64,000 nt of DNA, taken from NCBI GenBank assembly GCA_965246925.1, contig OZ251994.1:2356001-2420000 (forward strand). Direction: 5' to 3'. The notes under the pieces were generated by a model. That model was not told the origin of the DNA. It ran no database searches and saw only the letters and a list, made by a program, of their open reading frames with translations. The translations under genes were made by a program, and so were the position numbers. Source of the DNA: JANPPS01 sp965246925 (lineage in GTDB: Bacteria; Pseudomonadota; Alphaproteobacteria; Acetobacterales; Acetobacteraceae). Positions 53,849-62,230 of the stretch are shown here, one piece after another (the first letter of the stretch is position 1; each line of letters begins with the position of its first letter).

Positions 53849-54199
53849 ATGAGCAAGATCATCCGGACCGACGCGAACAGAATCCTAGCCAAGGCCGTCG
53901 AGTATCATGGATTCGTCTTCACCCAGGGCGTTACGGCCCAGGATTTGAGCTTGGACATCACCGGCCAGACGAAAGAGGTGCTGGCGGGGCTGGATGCGAT
54001 CTTGGAAGAGCACGGAACCGACAAAACTCGGCTGTTGCAAGCGCAGATTTGGCTGAAGGATATCCGCGACCGGGATGCGATGAATGCGATCTGGTCCGCA
54101 TGGCTGCCTGATGGCGGCGCGCCGGCCCGGGCCTGCGTGCAGGCGAACATGGCGGATCCGCGTCACTTGGTCGAGATTATGGTGACCACGTGTAAGTAG
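53849..54199 (+). CDS. RidA/YjgF-family enamine/imine deaminase-like protein
   Basis: 116 aa from ATG 53849, with TTTGAGG at 53835-53841. The structure GFVFTQGVTAQDLSLDITGQTKEVLAGLDAILEEHG ... LLQAQIWLKDIRDRDAMNAIWSAWLPDG ... PARACVQANMADPRHLVEI matches the family throughout. The Arg of PARA corresponds to the catalytic Arg. RidA proteins hydrolyse reactive enamines formed by PLP enzymes. The Cys at position 105 of Escherichia coli RidA-like proteins is also present (ARACV). Confidence 0.9.
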   Translation: MSKIIRTDANRILAKAVEYHGFVFTQGVTAQDLSLDITGQTKEVLAGLDAILEEHGTDKTRLLQAQIWLKDIRDRDAMNAIWSAWLPDGGAPARACVQANMADPRHLVEIMVTTCK

Positions 54200-54458
54200 G
54201 TTGACCTGCCGTTTTGTTACTGACTGCGGCTGCGGCGAAATTGCCGCAGTGTTGCATCGGCCACAACACACTACAATCTTTGTTTCGATTGTGAGCGAGG
54301 TCATCGCTAATAGGAGCAATAGCCTAACACTGGCACTTATCCCCAGGCTGATTTCACGAAATGCTACAGTCTGTGACAGTCTTGGCCGGTTCGTGTTGCC
54401 ACGGTGAGTTCCGCCCCCTTACCCAGTTTCACAACAGATTGACCAAAAGGGGCGACGG
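54200..54458. other. Intergenic region with two hairpins
   Basis: CTGCGGC (54230-54236) and GCCGCAG (54243-54249) form a 7-bp stem with a 6-nt loop that may end the RidA transcript. A second inverted repeat, ACAATC...GATTGT, lies at about 54271-54290. No gene is seen. The composition is less GC-rich than the flanks and the 3' part holds the ribosome-binding site AAAGGGGCG of the next gene. Confidence 0.5.
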
Positions 54459-55418
54459 ATGACGACAAGTTGGCTGAGCAAGCGGGTGCAGCATTGCCTA
54501 ATGGCCGGGGCCGCCCTGGCCGCAATGGCTGCCTCCGGCACTCAGCTGGCGATGGCGCGGTCGCACAGCGCCGGGCACTATGCCTATGCGGGGCAGAGCC
54601 ATGCCAGGCACATCATGGCCGGCATGGGCTATCATCGGTGGTACAGCAGCGGGCTGCAGTGCGTGCCGTTTGCACGCGACAATTCCGGCATCGAGCTATC
54701 CGGCAATGCCGCGAATTGGTGGGGGAATGCGAGCGGCTTGTATGAGCGCGGTTCCCGCCCGGAAGTCGGTAGCGTGTTGAACTTTCGCGCCAGTGGGCGG
54801 ATGCGGCTGGGCCATGTCGCGGTCGTGTCGAACGTTATCGATGGCCGCACGGTGGAGGTGGACCATGCTAATTGGTCGAGCCGCGGGGCGATCCGGCGCA
54901 ATGTGCGCGTGCTGGACGTTTCGGCCTTCAACGATTGGACGGCGGTCCGGGTCGCCCTCGGCAGTGGCGATTTCGGCAGCGTCTATCCGACCTATGGTTT
55001 CATCTATGACCGTCCGGACCATGGCACCATGCTGGCCAATGCCGGTGTGCCTGCCGCCCGTCCGGTGATTACGCTAAGGGCCGCTCCGTTCGATTTGCGG
55101 CCGGCGGCGGAGCAGACGTTCGGCAGTCTGGTGCCGATGCAGGATGAGGAAGTGGCCGAGGCGTCCGATGACGCGCCGGTCTATGGCCGGCGCGCTTGGC
55201 GCCAGGGGAGGGCCGCCCGGTACGGCCACACGGTCGGCCATAGCTTCGCCAGCAGCCGGTATGGCAGCAGCCACAGCTATTACGGGCACTCGAGCATCGT
55301 AGGGTATCGCCCCGCTACCACCCGTGTTGCGTTCTATAGCAGCAACATCCCTCTGCCGCCGATGCATGCCGCGCCCGCCGGTCATAGCGTGGGGAAGCAT
55401 GGGCGGCACCGGACCTGA
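54459..55418 (+). CDS. CHAP-domain amidase, exported
   Basis: 319 aa with a signal peptide (cleavage near residue 33, LAMA). The CHAP domain covers about 60-185. Catalytic Cys68 is in LQCVPFARD, His119 in RLGHVAVVS and the acidic partner probably in VEVDHANW. The GSRPEVGSVLNF and AWTAVRVALG-like parts complete the fold. CHAP enzymes cleave peptidoglycan peptide or amide bonds. The C-terminal 120 residues are Arg/His/Ser/Tyr-rich and of unknown fold, perhaps for wall binding. Likely a cell-wall remodelling enzyme. Confidence 0.85.
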   Translation: MTTSWLSKRVQHCLMAGAALAAMAASGTQLAMARSHSAGHYAYAGQSHARHIMAGMGYHRWYSSGLQCVPFARDNSGIELSGNAANWWGNASGLYERGSRPEVGSVLNFRASGRMRLGHVAVVSNVIDGRTVEVDHANWSSRGAIRRNVRVLDVSAFNDWTAVRVALGSGDFGSVYPTYGFIYDRPDHGTMLANAGVPAARPVITLRAAPFDLRPAAEQTFGSLVPMQDEEVAEASDDAPVYGRRAWRQGRAARYGHTVGHSFASSRYGSSHSYYGHSSIVGYRPATTRVAFYSSNIPLPPMHAAPAGHSVGKHGRHRT

Positions 55419-55453
55419 TATCCGGGCCGCAGGATAAGCCTACGGCTAGCGGT

Positions 55454-55975
55454 TTAGGCCAGTCCTAGACCGCCGATGAGGGCGCCGGCGGCTAGTAGGA
55501 CTAGCGGGTGGGTTCGCGTGGATAGAACGAGGAACGCGCCACAGCCGGTTATGAGGCCTGTTACGGTCCCGTGTGTCGTCGAGATCGCGAGTAAGGCGGC
55601 CGCGGCCAGAACTAGGCCGACCGTGACGGGCACCAGGCCTGCCTGAACGCGGCGGCGCCACGGGCGGTCGCGGAAGCGATGCCAGGCACTGGCGGTGGCG
55701 TAGGTAAGCAGGCTGCTCGGGCCGATCATCCCTGCCGTGGCGGCCAAGGCGCCGGGCAGGCCGGCGACGCGGGCGCCGACGAGGGTCGAGACCAGCATGT
55801 TGGGGCCCGGTGCGGCCTGCGCCAGGCCGTATAAAGCGGCGAACTGCGCGGCGCCCATCCAGCGGTGACCCTCCACGACCTGGCGTTGCATTTCGGGGAT
55901 CACGGACTGCACGCCGCCGACGGCCAGTAGAGACAGCTGGCCATACAGCAGGCCTAATTGCGTCACGGGATTCAT
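55454..55975 (-). CDS. chrA: Chromate transporter, second half protein
   Basis: 173 aa with about five membrane helices. The motif GGVQSVIPEMQRQVV ... WMGAAQFAALYGLAQAAPGPNML is the CHR-domain signature (Pfam chromate transport). It is a mono-domain protein that pairs with the gene before it; ATG 55975 overlaps that gene's stop (ATGA). Pairs of short CHR proteins are known to function together in chromate or other anion efflux. Confidence 0.88.
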   Translation of the reverse strand: MNPVTQLGLLYGQLSLLAVGGVQSVIPEMQRQVVEGHRWMGAAQFAALYGLAQAAPGPNMLVSTLVGARVAGLPGALAATAGMIGPSSLLTYATASAWHRFRDRPWRRRVQAGLVPVTVGLVLAAAALLAISTTHGTVTGLITGCGAFLVLSTRTHPLVLLAAGALIGGLGLA

Positions 55976-56496
55976 GAGGGGCGGACCAACAATATGCCGA
56001 GCGGCGCCAGCACGAGCATGGTGGGCAGCAGCGGCAGGCGCAGCACGGCGATGGCGAACAGCGCCAGGGCGGCCACGCCGAGGCCCGCCGGATTGGCCCG
56101 GATCGGCCAGGCGATCTTCAGCGCCGTGCCGAGGATGAGGCCCGAGGCGGCGGCGGACAGGCCGATGAAGGCGTGCTGCACCACCGGCAGGTCGCCGTAT
56201 CGCCCATAGAGGCCGGCCAGGCCCAGTGCCACCGCGACCGGCGCTGTGAGCAGGCCCAGCACCGCCACGGCCGAGCCGACGGCGCCGTGGAACCGGGCGC
56301 CTAGGGCCACGCTCATGTTGCAGATGTTGGGGCCGGGCAGGAACTGGCACAGCGCCAGCAGGTCGTTGAACTCGGCCGCCGTCATCCAGCGGCGTTCCTC
56401 GACGATCATGCGCCGGGCCAGCGGCAGGACGCCGCCGAAGCCCAGGATGCCGGCCCAGAAGAAGCCGGTGAAGAGGTCCCGGAGCCGCGGAGCCAT
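55972..56496 (-). CDS. chrA: Chromate transporter, first half protein
   Basis: 174 aa with about five helices. The signature FTGFFWAGILGFGGVLPLARRMIVEERRWMTAAEFNDLLALCQFLPGPN is conserved in CHR domains. It overlaps the preceding dehydrogenase stop by one base and the second CHR gene by four. Because both halves have their own start and full motif sets, this is a paired short-chain CHR system rather than a frameshifted gene. Substrate is chromate or a related oxyanion by family only. Confidence 0.88.
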   Translation of the reverse strand: MAPRLRDLFTGFFWAGILGFGGVLPLARRMIVEERRWMTAAEFNDLLALCQFLPGPNICNMSVALGARFHGAVGSAVAVLGLLTAPVAVALGLAGLYGRYGDLPVVQHAFIGLSAAASGLILGTALKIAWPIRANPAGLGVAALALFAIAVLRLPLLPTMLVLAPLGILLVRPS

Positions 56497-57455
56497 CAGC
56501 GGACGAGGTTGGGCGGCTCGCGCCCGGCTAGCACGGCGTCGATGCCGTCCAGCACCAGATGGCCCATGGCGTCCCGCGTCTCCCGCGTGGCACTGCCGAG
56601 ATGCGGCAACAGGACGACGTTCTCCAGCGCCATGTAGGCCGGGTTGACCGCGGGCTCGTTGTTGAACACGTCGAGCCCGGCGGCGGCGACCTGGCCGGAG
56701 TTCAGCGCGTCCACCAGGGCCAGGTCATCCACCAGCGTGCCGCGCGCGGCATTGGCGACGATGGCGCCGTGCGGCAGTCGGGCGATGCGGGCGGCGTTCA
56801 GCCAGTGCTTCGTGCCCTCCCCGCCCGGCGCGTGCAGGGACAGGACGTCGCAGACCGGGAGGAACGTGTCCTCGGTAGCGTGGAAGGTGGCGCCGTGCTC
56901 GAGCTCGGGCGGAAGGCGCTGCTGATCGAGGTAGTGCACGTCCATATCGAAGCCACGCGCCATTTTGGCCAGCTCGCGCCCGATGCGGCCGAGGCCGAAG
57001 ATGCCGAGGCGGCGGCCGGCGACGCCGGTGCCCATGAGTTGCGTGGGGGCCCAGCCGGTCCATTGCCCGGCGCGCACCATCCGCTCGCCCTCGCCGGCGC
57101 GGCGGGCGGCGGCCAGGATCAGCAGCATGGCGCATTCGGCGGTGGCGACGCTCAGCACGTCCGGCGTGTTCACGACCTTGATGCCGCGGGCGGTGGCGGC
57201 GGGCACGTCCACATGGTCATAGCCGACGCTGAAGGTGCCGATCACCCGCACGGTATCGGGCAGGGCGCCGATGGTGGCGGCGTCCATGCGCTCGGCCGGG
57301 CAGCACAGCACGGCGGCGGCGCCCTGCGCGCGCTCGATGATCTCGGGCCCGGCGACCCGGTGGTCGTCGGCGTTCAGCCGGAGGTCGTAGTGCTCGGCCG
57401 CCCGCGCCTCGATCGCCGGGGGCAGGCGGCGGGTGATCAGCAGGATGGGTTTCAT
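56496..57455 (-). CDS. D-2-hydroxyacid dehydrogenase (glyoxylate/hydroxypyruvate reductase type)
   Basis: 319 aa. The NAD-binding motif GIFGLGRIGRE is at about 151-161. Catalytic Arg is in NAARGTLVD, Glu in FNNEP and His in LLPHLGSAT. N-terminal GTFSVGYDHVD fits the same family. It reduces 2-keto acids such as glyoxylate. The sequence is clearly paralogous to the next gene upstream, 1 bp away. It is co-transcribed with two CHR-domain genes. Confidence 0.92.
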   Translation of the reverse strand: MKPILLITRRLPPAIEARAAEHYDLRLNADDHRVAGPEIIERAQGAAAVLCCPAERMDAATIGALPDTVRVIGTFSVGYDHVDVPAATARGIKVVNTPDVLSVATAECAMLLILAAARRAGEGERMVRAGQWTGWAPTQLMGTGVAGRRLGIFGLGRIGRELAKMARGFDMDVHYLDQQRLPPELEHGATFHATEDTFLPVCDVLSLHAPGGEGTKHWLNAARIARLPHGAIVANAARGTLVDDLALVDALNSGQVAAAGLDVFNNEPAVNPAYMALENVVLLPHLGSATRETRDAMGHLVLDGIDAVLAGREPPNLVR

Positions 57456-57456
57456 G

Positions 57457-58419
57457 TCAGCTCCACAGCGGGTCGATGGCGGGCTTACCGGCGAGCACGG
57501 CGGCGAGGTTGTCGAGCGTGCGGAAGCCCATGGCGTTGCGCGTCTCGATCGTGGCGCTGCCGGCGTGGGGGGTGAGGAAGACGTTGGGGAGCGCCGAAAG
57601 CCGCGTGTCGAAATCGGGCTCGCGCCGGAACACGTCGAGCCCGGCGGCGAACAGGTGGCCGGAGGTGAGCGCGTCGATCAGCGCGTCCTCGTCCACGAGC
57701 GTGCCGCGGGCGGCGTTCACCAGGACGGAGCCGCGCGGCATGAGGCCGATGGTCTGGGCGTTCATCATCTTGTCCGTGGCCGCGCCGCCCGGTGCGTGCA
57801 GGCTCAGAAGCTGGGCGCGGGGCAGCAGGTCGTGGAGATCAGGCACGAACTCGGCACCGTGTTCCAGCGCCGGGTCCACGCGGGCGACGTCGGTATAGAG
57901 GACCGTCATGTTGAAGCCGCGGGCCCGCTGCGCCACGGCGCGGCCGATGCGGCCGAAGCCCACGATGCCGAGCGTCTTGTTGCTGGCCTGGATGCCCAGC
58001 ATGTCGCGCATGCCGAAGCTCTGGCGCCAGCCGGCGCGCATGATGGCGGTGTGCTCCCAGGTGCGGCGGCAGGCGTTGAGCAACAGGGTGAAGGCGAGGT
58101 CGGCGGTGCAGTCGGTCAGCACCTCGGGCGTATTGGTGACGACCAGCCCGCGGGCGCGGGCGGCGGCGACGTCGATATGGTCGAAGCCGACGCTGCAGGT
58201 GCTGGCGACGCGGACCCGGCGCGGCAGGTGCGCGATGAGGTCGGCGTTGAGCTTGAGATTGCTGCTGAAGAACAGTCCCTCGGCCTCATGCTCGTCGAGC
58301 GCGGCCACGACTTCATCCGGCGTCATGTCGTGATCGTCGGAGATGCGGGCGTCGAACTCGGACTGGGCGCGGTCGGTGATGGCGCGCGGGACGGGTCGCG
58401 CGACGAGGATGCGGTGCAT
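57457..58419 (-). CDS. D-2-hydroxyacid dehydrogenase (second copy)
   Basis: 320 aa with the same layout as its neighbour: CSVGFDHIDV, GIVGFGRIGRAV, NAARGTLVDE, FRREPDFD and LTPHAGSAT, giving Arg, Glu and His of the active site. The two share only moderate similarity, so they probably act on different keto acids. It heads the four-gene operon ending in chrA and is divergent from hyuA across 74 bp. Confidence 0.92.
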   Translation of the reverse strand: MHRILVARPVPRAITDRAQSEFDARISDDHDMTPDEVVAALDEHEAEGLFFSSNLKLNADLIAHLPRRVRVASTCSVGFDHIDVAAARARGLVVTNTPEVLTDCTADLAFTLLLNACRRTWEHTAIMRAGWRQSFGMRDMLGIQASNKTLGIVGFGRIGRAVAQRARGFNMTVLYTDVARVDPALEHGAEFVPDLHDLLPRAQLLSLHAPGGAATDKMMNAQTIGLMPRGSVLVNAARGTLVDEDALIDALTSGHLFAAGLDVFRREPDFDTRLSALPNVFLTPHAGSATIETRNAMGFRTLDNLAAVLAGKPAIDPLWS

Positions 58420-58493
58420 GGATCAGGCCTCCCTTGTTGTGCGGCACAATGGCCGGGCTTGCGGCGGGGGGAAAGGGGCGCAAGGATCAGGGT

Positions 58494-60617
58494 ATGCAGG
58501 ATGCCCGCCTCGCCGTCGATATCGGCGGCACGTTCACCGATCTGGCGCTGGAGTGGGGCGGGGCGCGGCGGACGGCCAAGGTGCTGACGACCCCGTCCGA
58601 GCCGGAGCGGGCGGTGCTGGAGGGGGTGGCCACGATCTTGGCCGGCGCGGGGCTGCGGGCCGGGGATCTGACCATGCTGGTGCACGGCACGACCTTGGCG
58701 ACCAACGCGCTGATCGAGCGGAAGGGGGCCCGCACGGCGCTGATCACCACGGAGGGGCACCGCGACGTGCTGGCGATGCGGAACGAGAGCCGGTACGACC
58801 AGTATGACCTGAACATCGTGCTCCCCAAGCCGCTGGTGCCGCGGTACTTGCGGCTGACGGTGCCGGAGCGGCTGGATCACGCCGGGCGCGTGCTGCTGAA
58901 GCTGGACGAGGGCGCGGTTCGCGCGCTGGACCTGACCGGGGTCGAGAGCGTGGCGGTGGGCTTCCTGCATAGCTTCGTGAACCCGGCGCATGAGGCGCGG
59001 GTGCGGGACATCCTGGCGGAGCGGTGGCCGGGGCTGCCGGTGTCGTTGTCATCGGAGGTTTCGCCCGAGATGCGGGAGTGGGAGCGGTTCAGCACGACGG
59101 CGGCCAACGCGTATGTGCAGCCGCTGATGGCCGGGTATCTGCGGCGGCTGGAGGCGGGGCTCGGCGCCATGGGGCTCGTGGCGCCGGTGTTCCTGATGCT
59201 GTCGGGCGGCGGGCTGACGACGATCGAGACGGCGTGCCGGTTCCCGATCCGGCTGGTGGAGAGCGGCCCGGCGGGGGGTGCGATCTTCGCCGCCAGCATC
59301 GCGCGGGAATGCGGGCTCGACCGGGTACTGAGCTTCGACATGGGCGGGACGACGGCCAAGGTGTGCCTGATCGATGACGGGCAGCCGCAGGCGTCGCGCA
59401 GTTTCGAGGTGGCGCGGATCGGGCGGTTCCAGCGCGGCTCGGGCCTGCCGTTGCGCATCCCGGTGATCGAGATGGTGGAGATCGGCGCCGGGGGCGGCAG
59501 CCTGGCCCGCGTCGACACGCTGGGCCGGATCAAGGTGGGACCGGAGAGCGCCGGGGCGTCGCCGGGCCCGGCCTGCTATGGGCGGGGCGGCACGGGGGCG
59601 GCGGTGACGGACGCCAATCTATTGCTGGGGCGCTATGACCCGGCGCGGTTCGCGGGCGGCAGCATGGTGCTGGACCCCGCGGCGGCGGAGCGGGCGTTGG
59701 CGGCGGTGGCGGCGCCCTTGTCGCTCGAGACGGACATGGCGGCGCTGGGCGTGGTGGAGATCGTGGACGAGAACATGGCCAATGCCGCGCGGGTGCATGC
59801 GGTCGAGAGCGGGAAGAGCTTCGAGGGCCGCACGCTGATCGCGTTCGGCGGTGGCGGGCCGGTGCATGCATACCGGGTGGCGGAGAAGATCGGCATCGGC
59901 CGCGTGCTGGTGCCCACGGGGGCGGGGGTGGGGAGCGCGCTGGGGTTCCTGCGGGCGCCGATCGCCTATGAGGTCGTGCGCAGCCTGTATCAGCGGCTGA
60001 GTCGTTTCGACACGGGCGCGGTCCAGGCATTGCTCGCTGAGATGACCTCGGTGGCGTCTCAGGTGGTGGGTGGCGGGGTGGTCAGGAGCCGGACGGCGTA
60101 CATGCGGTATGTGGGCCAGGGGCATGAGATTCCGGTGGAGCTTGCTGCGTTGGATGCGCTTGCTGCGTTGGATGCGGCGGCGCTGCGGGTGGCGTTCGAC
60201 CGGGAGTACACCCGGTTCTACGACCGGCCGGTGCCGGGGTCGGATGTGGAGGTGATGAGCTACGCGGTCGTCGTCGAGAGAAGCACCGGCGGCGCCTTGT
60301 CACCTCGGGAGAGGGTTGGGGTGAGGGAGACGAGCGGAATTGATGTGGTCAGGCTTGGGTCTGCGCCGGAGGTCATGGGAGCTGGCGCGTGTCGTATTCC
60401 TCACCCCGACCCATCCTCGAAGGGAGAGGGGGCTGGACTGTCCGTACTTGATAGTGCGTCTGGAGTGAGGTCGGAGTGGCCGGTTTATGAGCGGGCTGGT
60501 CTTGCCGGTCCGGTTTCCGGGCCGGCGATTGTCGTGGAGGCGGAAACCAGCACGTTGGTGGGGCCAGGCTGGACCGTGAGGGTGGATGCGCGTGGGTATT
60601 TGGAGCTCAGGCGATGA
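58494..60617 (+). CDS. hyuA: Hydantoinase/oxoprolinase subunit A
   Basis: 707 aa from ATG 58494 (MQDARLAVDIGGTFTDL). Phosphate-binding elements are DIGGTFTD near residue 9 and SFDMGGTTAKV near 283. The FGGGGPVHAY and GVGSALGF motifs are also present. This ATP-dependent subunit acts on hydantoins, oxoproline or similar cyclic amides (or acetone/acetophenone-type carboxylases). Residues about 600-658 are out of character: SPRERVGVRE and HPDPSSKGEG come from a REP-like repeat inserted in frame. The gene still reads through and its stop overlaps hyuB (ATGA). Confidence 0.9.
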   Translation: MQDARLAVDIGGTFTDLALEWGGARRTAKVLTTPSEPERAVLEGVATILAGAGLRAGDLTMLVHGTTLATNALIERKGARTALITTEGHRDVLAMRNESRYDQYDLNIVLPKPLVPRYLRLTVPERLDHAGRVLLKLDEGAVRALDLTGVESVAVGFLHSFVNPAHEARVRDILAERWPGLPVSLSSEVSPEMREWERFSTTAANAYVQPLMAGYLRRLEAGLGAMGLVAPVFLMLSGGGLTTIETACRFPIRLVESGPAGGAIFAASIARECGLDRVLSFDMGGTTAKVCLIDDGQPQASRSFEVARIGRFQRGSGLPLRIPVIEMVEIGAGGGSLARVDTLGRIKVGPESAGASPGPACYGRGGTGAAVTDANLLLGRYDPARFAGGSMVLDPAAAERALAAVAAPLSLETDMAALGVVEIVDENMANAARVHAVESGKSFEGRTLIAFGGGGPVHAYRVAEKIGIGRVLVPTGAGVGSALGFLRAPIAYEVVRSLYQRLSRFDTGAVQALLAEMTSVASQVVGGGVVRSRTAYMRYVGQGHEIPVELAALDALAALDAAALRVAFDREYTRFYDRPVPGSDVEVMSYAVVVERSTGGALSPRERVGVRETSGIDVVRLGSAPEVMGAGACRIPHPDPSSKGEGAGLSVLDSASGVRSEWPVYERAGLAGPVSGPAIVVEAETSTLVGPGWTVRVDARGYLELRR
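60300..60432. repeat. REP-like inverted repeat inside hyuA
   Basis: Left arm CTCGGGAGAGGGTTGGGGTG (60304-60323) and right arm beginning CTCACCCCGACCCATC (60400-60415), ending GGGAGAGGG. The arms are inverse copies of the intergenic palindrome seen at 2.7-3.1 and 44.1 kb, separated by about 75 bp. The insertion keeps the reading frame. Confidence 0.8.
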
Positions 60618-62230
60618 TCTCTAAAGAAATGGGGGATATCCAGCGGCAGGTGATGTGGAACCGGCTGCTGGCGGTGGTGGAAGAGCAGGCGCAGACCATG
60701 ATCCGCACCGCGTTCAGCACCACGGTCAGGGAGGCCGGGGACCTCAGTGCCGGGATTTTCGACGTGCAGGGGCGGATGCTGGCGCAGGCGGTGACGGGGA
60801 CGCCGGGGCACGTGAACTCGATGATGGAGAGCGTAGGGCATTTCCTGCGCAAGTTTCCGGCCGATACGCTGCGGCCGGGGGATCACCTCATCACCAACGA
60901 TCCCTGGCTCGGCACCGGGCATCTGCATGATTTGACGGTCGTGACACCCGCGTTCCATGCCGGGCGGCTGGTCGCGCTGTTCGCCAACACGGCGCACGTG
61001 ATCGATATCGGCGGGCTCGGCATGGGGCCGGAGGGGCGGAGCGTGTATGAGGAGGGGCTGTATATCCCCATCGTCAAATGCTTCGACGCCGGGCGTCCGA
61101 ACGAGACGTTCTTCGACTTCCTGCGCATGGGCACGCGGCTGCCGGTGGAGCTGGAGGGGGACGTGTATTCGCTATGCGCCTGCAACGATGCGGGCATCGG
61201 GCGGCTGTCGTCCATGCTGACCGAGTTTCGGCTGGAGGGGATCGAGGCATTGGCGGCGTGGATCCTGGACAGCAGCCTGCGGGCGACGCTGGCGGAGATC
61301 GCGCGCCTGCCGGAAGGGTCGTATGCGGCCAGTATCGGGTCCGACGGGTATGAGGCGCCGCTCACCTTGCGGGCGGCCATGACGATCGCGGCGGGCCATA
61401 TCGCGGTGGATTTCGCCGGGACGTCCGGGCGGTCCGGGCGAGGCATCAACGTGCCGGCCGCCTATACGCGCGCCTATGCCAGCTTCGGCATCAAATGCGT
61501 GGTGGCGCCTGACATCCCCAACAACAGCGCGAGCCTGGCGCCGTTCCGGTTCAGCATTCCGGAGGGCTGCATCCTGAACGCGCCCCGGCCCAGCGCCGTC
61601 GCGGTGCGGCATGTGGTGGGGCAGCTGCTGCCGGACCTGATGATGTCCTGCCTGCATCAGGCGGTGCCGGGCCGGGTGACGGCGGAGGGCTCGTCGTGCC
61701 TGTGGAACCCGCCGTTGCGCGGGGGGCCGATCGTGACGCCGGGCTCGCCGTTGCCAGATTTCGAGGTGATCACCTTCAACTCCGGCGGGACCGGCGCGCG
61801 GCCGGGGCGGGACGGTCTGGACGGGACGGCGTTCCCGTCGGGCGTCCGCACCATGCCGGTGGAGGCGACGGAGAACGTGGCACCGGTGGTGTTTTGGCGG
61901 AAGGAGCTGCGGCCCGGCAGCGCGGGCGGCGGGCGGATGCGGGGCGGGATGGGCCAGGTGATGGAGATCGGCGCCGCCGGGGATGCGAGCTTCGTCTGCA
62001 ACGCGGTGTTCGACCGGGTCCTGCATCCGCCGCGCGGGCGGGAGGGCGGTGGGGACGGTGCGCCGGGGGTGGTCCGGCTGAAATCCGGGGCGGTGCTGCC
62101 GGCCAAGGGCTACCTTACGATCCCAGATGGCGACCGGCTTGTCTTAGAGCTGCCCGGCGGTGGCGGGTTCGGCCCGCCGGACGAGCGTGATGGCGCGGCG
62201 GCCGCGAAAGATGCGCGGGACGGGCTTTAA
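60614..62230 (+). CDS. hyuB: Hydantoinase/oxoprolinase subunit B
   Basis: 538 aa starting in the ATGA overlap with hyuA. N-terminal VEEQAQTMIRTAFSTTVREAGDLSAGIFD, then HLITNDPWLGTGHLHDLTVVTP and the late PVEATENVAPVVFWRKELRPGSAGGGRMRGGMGQ are family landmarks. With HyuA it forms the two-subunit ATP-dependent hydrolase/carboxylase. The C-terminal GGGGFGPPDERD motif is preserved. The physiological substrate is not known. Confidence 0.92.
   Translation: MISKEMGDIQRQVMWNRLLAVVEEQAQTMIRTAFSTTVREAGDLSAGIFDVQGRMLAQAVTGTPGHVNSMMESVGHFLRKFPADTLRPGDHLITNDPWLGTGHLHDLTVVTPAFHAGRLVALFANTAHVIDIGGLGMGPEGRSVYEEGLYIPIVKCFDAGRPNETFFDFLRMGTRLPVELEGDVYSLCACNDAGIGRLSSMLTEFRLEGIEALAAWILDSSLRATLAEIARLPEGSYAASIGSDGYEAPLTLRAAMTIAAGHIAVDFAGTSGRSGRGINVPAAYTRAYASFGIKCVVAPDIPNNSASLAPFRFSIPEGCILNAPRPSAVAVRHVVGQLLPDLMMSCLHQAVPGRVTAEGSSCLWNPPLRGGPIVTPGSPLPDFEVITFNSGGTGARPGRDGLDGTAFPSGVRTMPVEATENVAPVVFWRKELRPGSAGGGRMRGGMGQVMEIGAAGDASFVCNAVFDRVLHPPRGREGGGDGAPGVVRLKSGAVLPAKGYLTIPDGDRLVLELPGGGGFGPPDERDGAAAAKDARDGL

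Noticed and set aside
55454..56496. Single chrA gene broken by a frameshift
   Set aside because: Each half has its own start, overlap and full CHR motif, matching known paired short CHR proteins.
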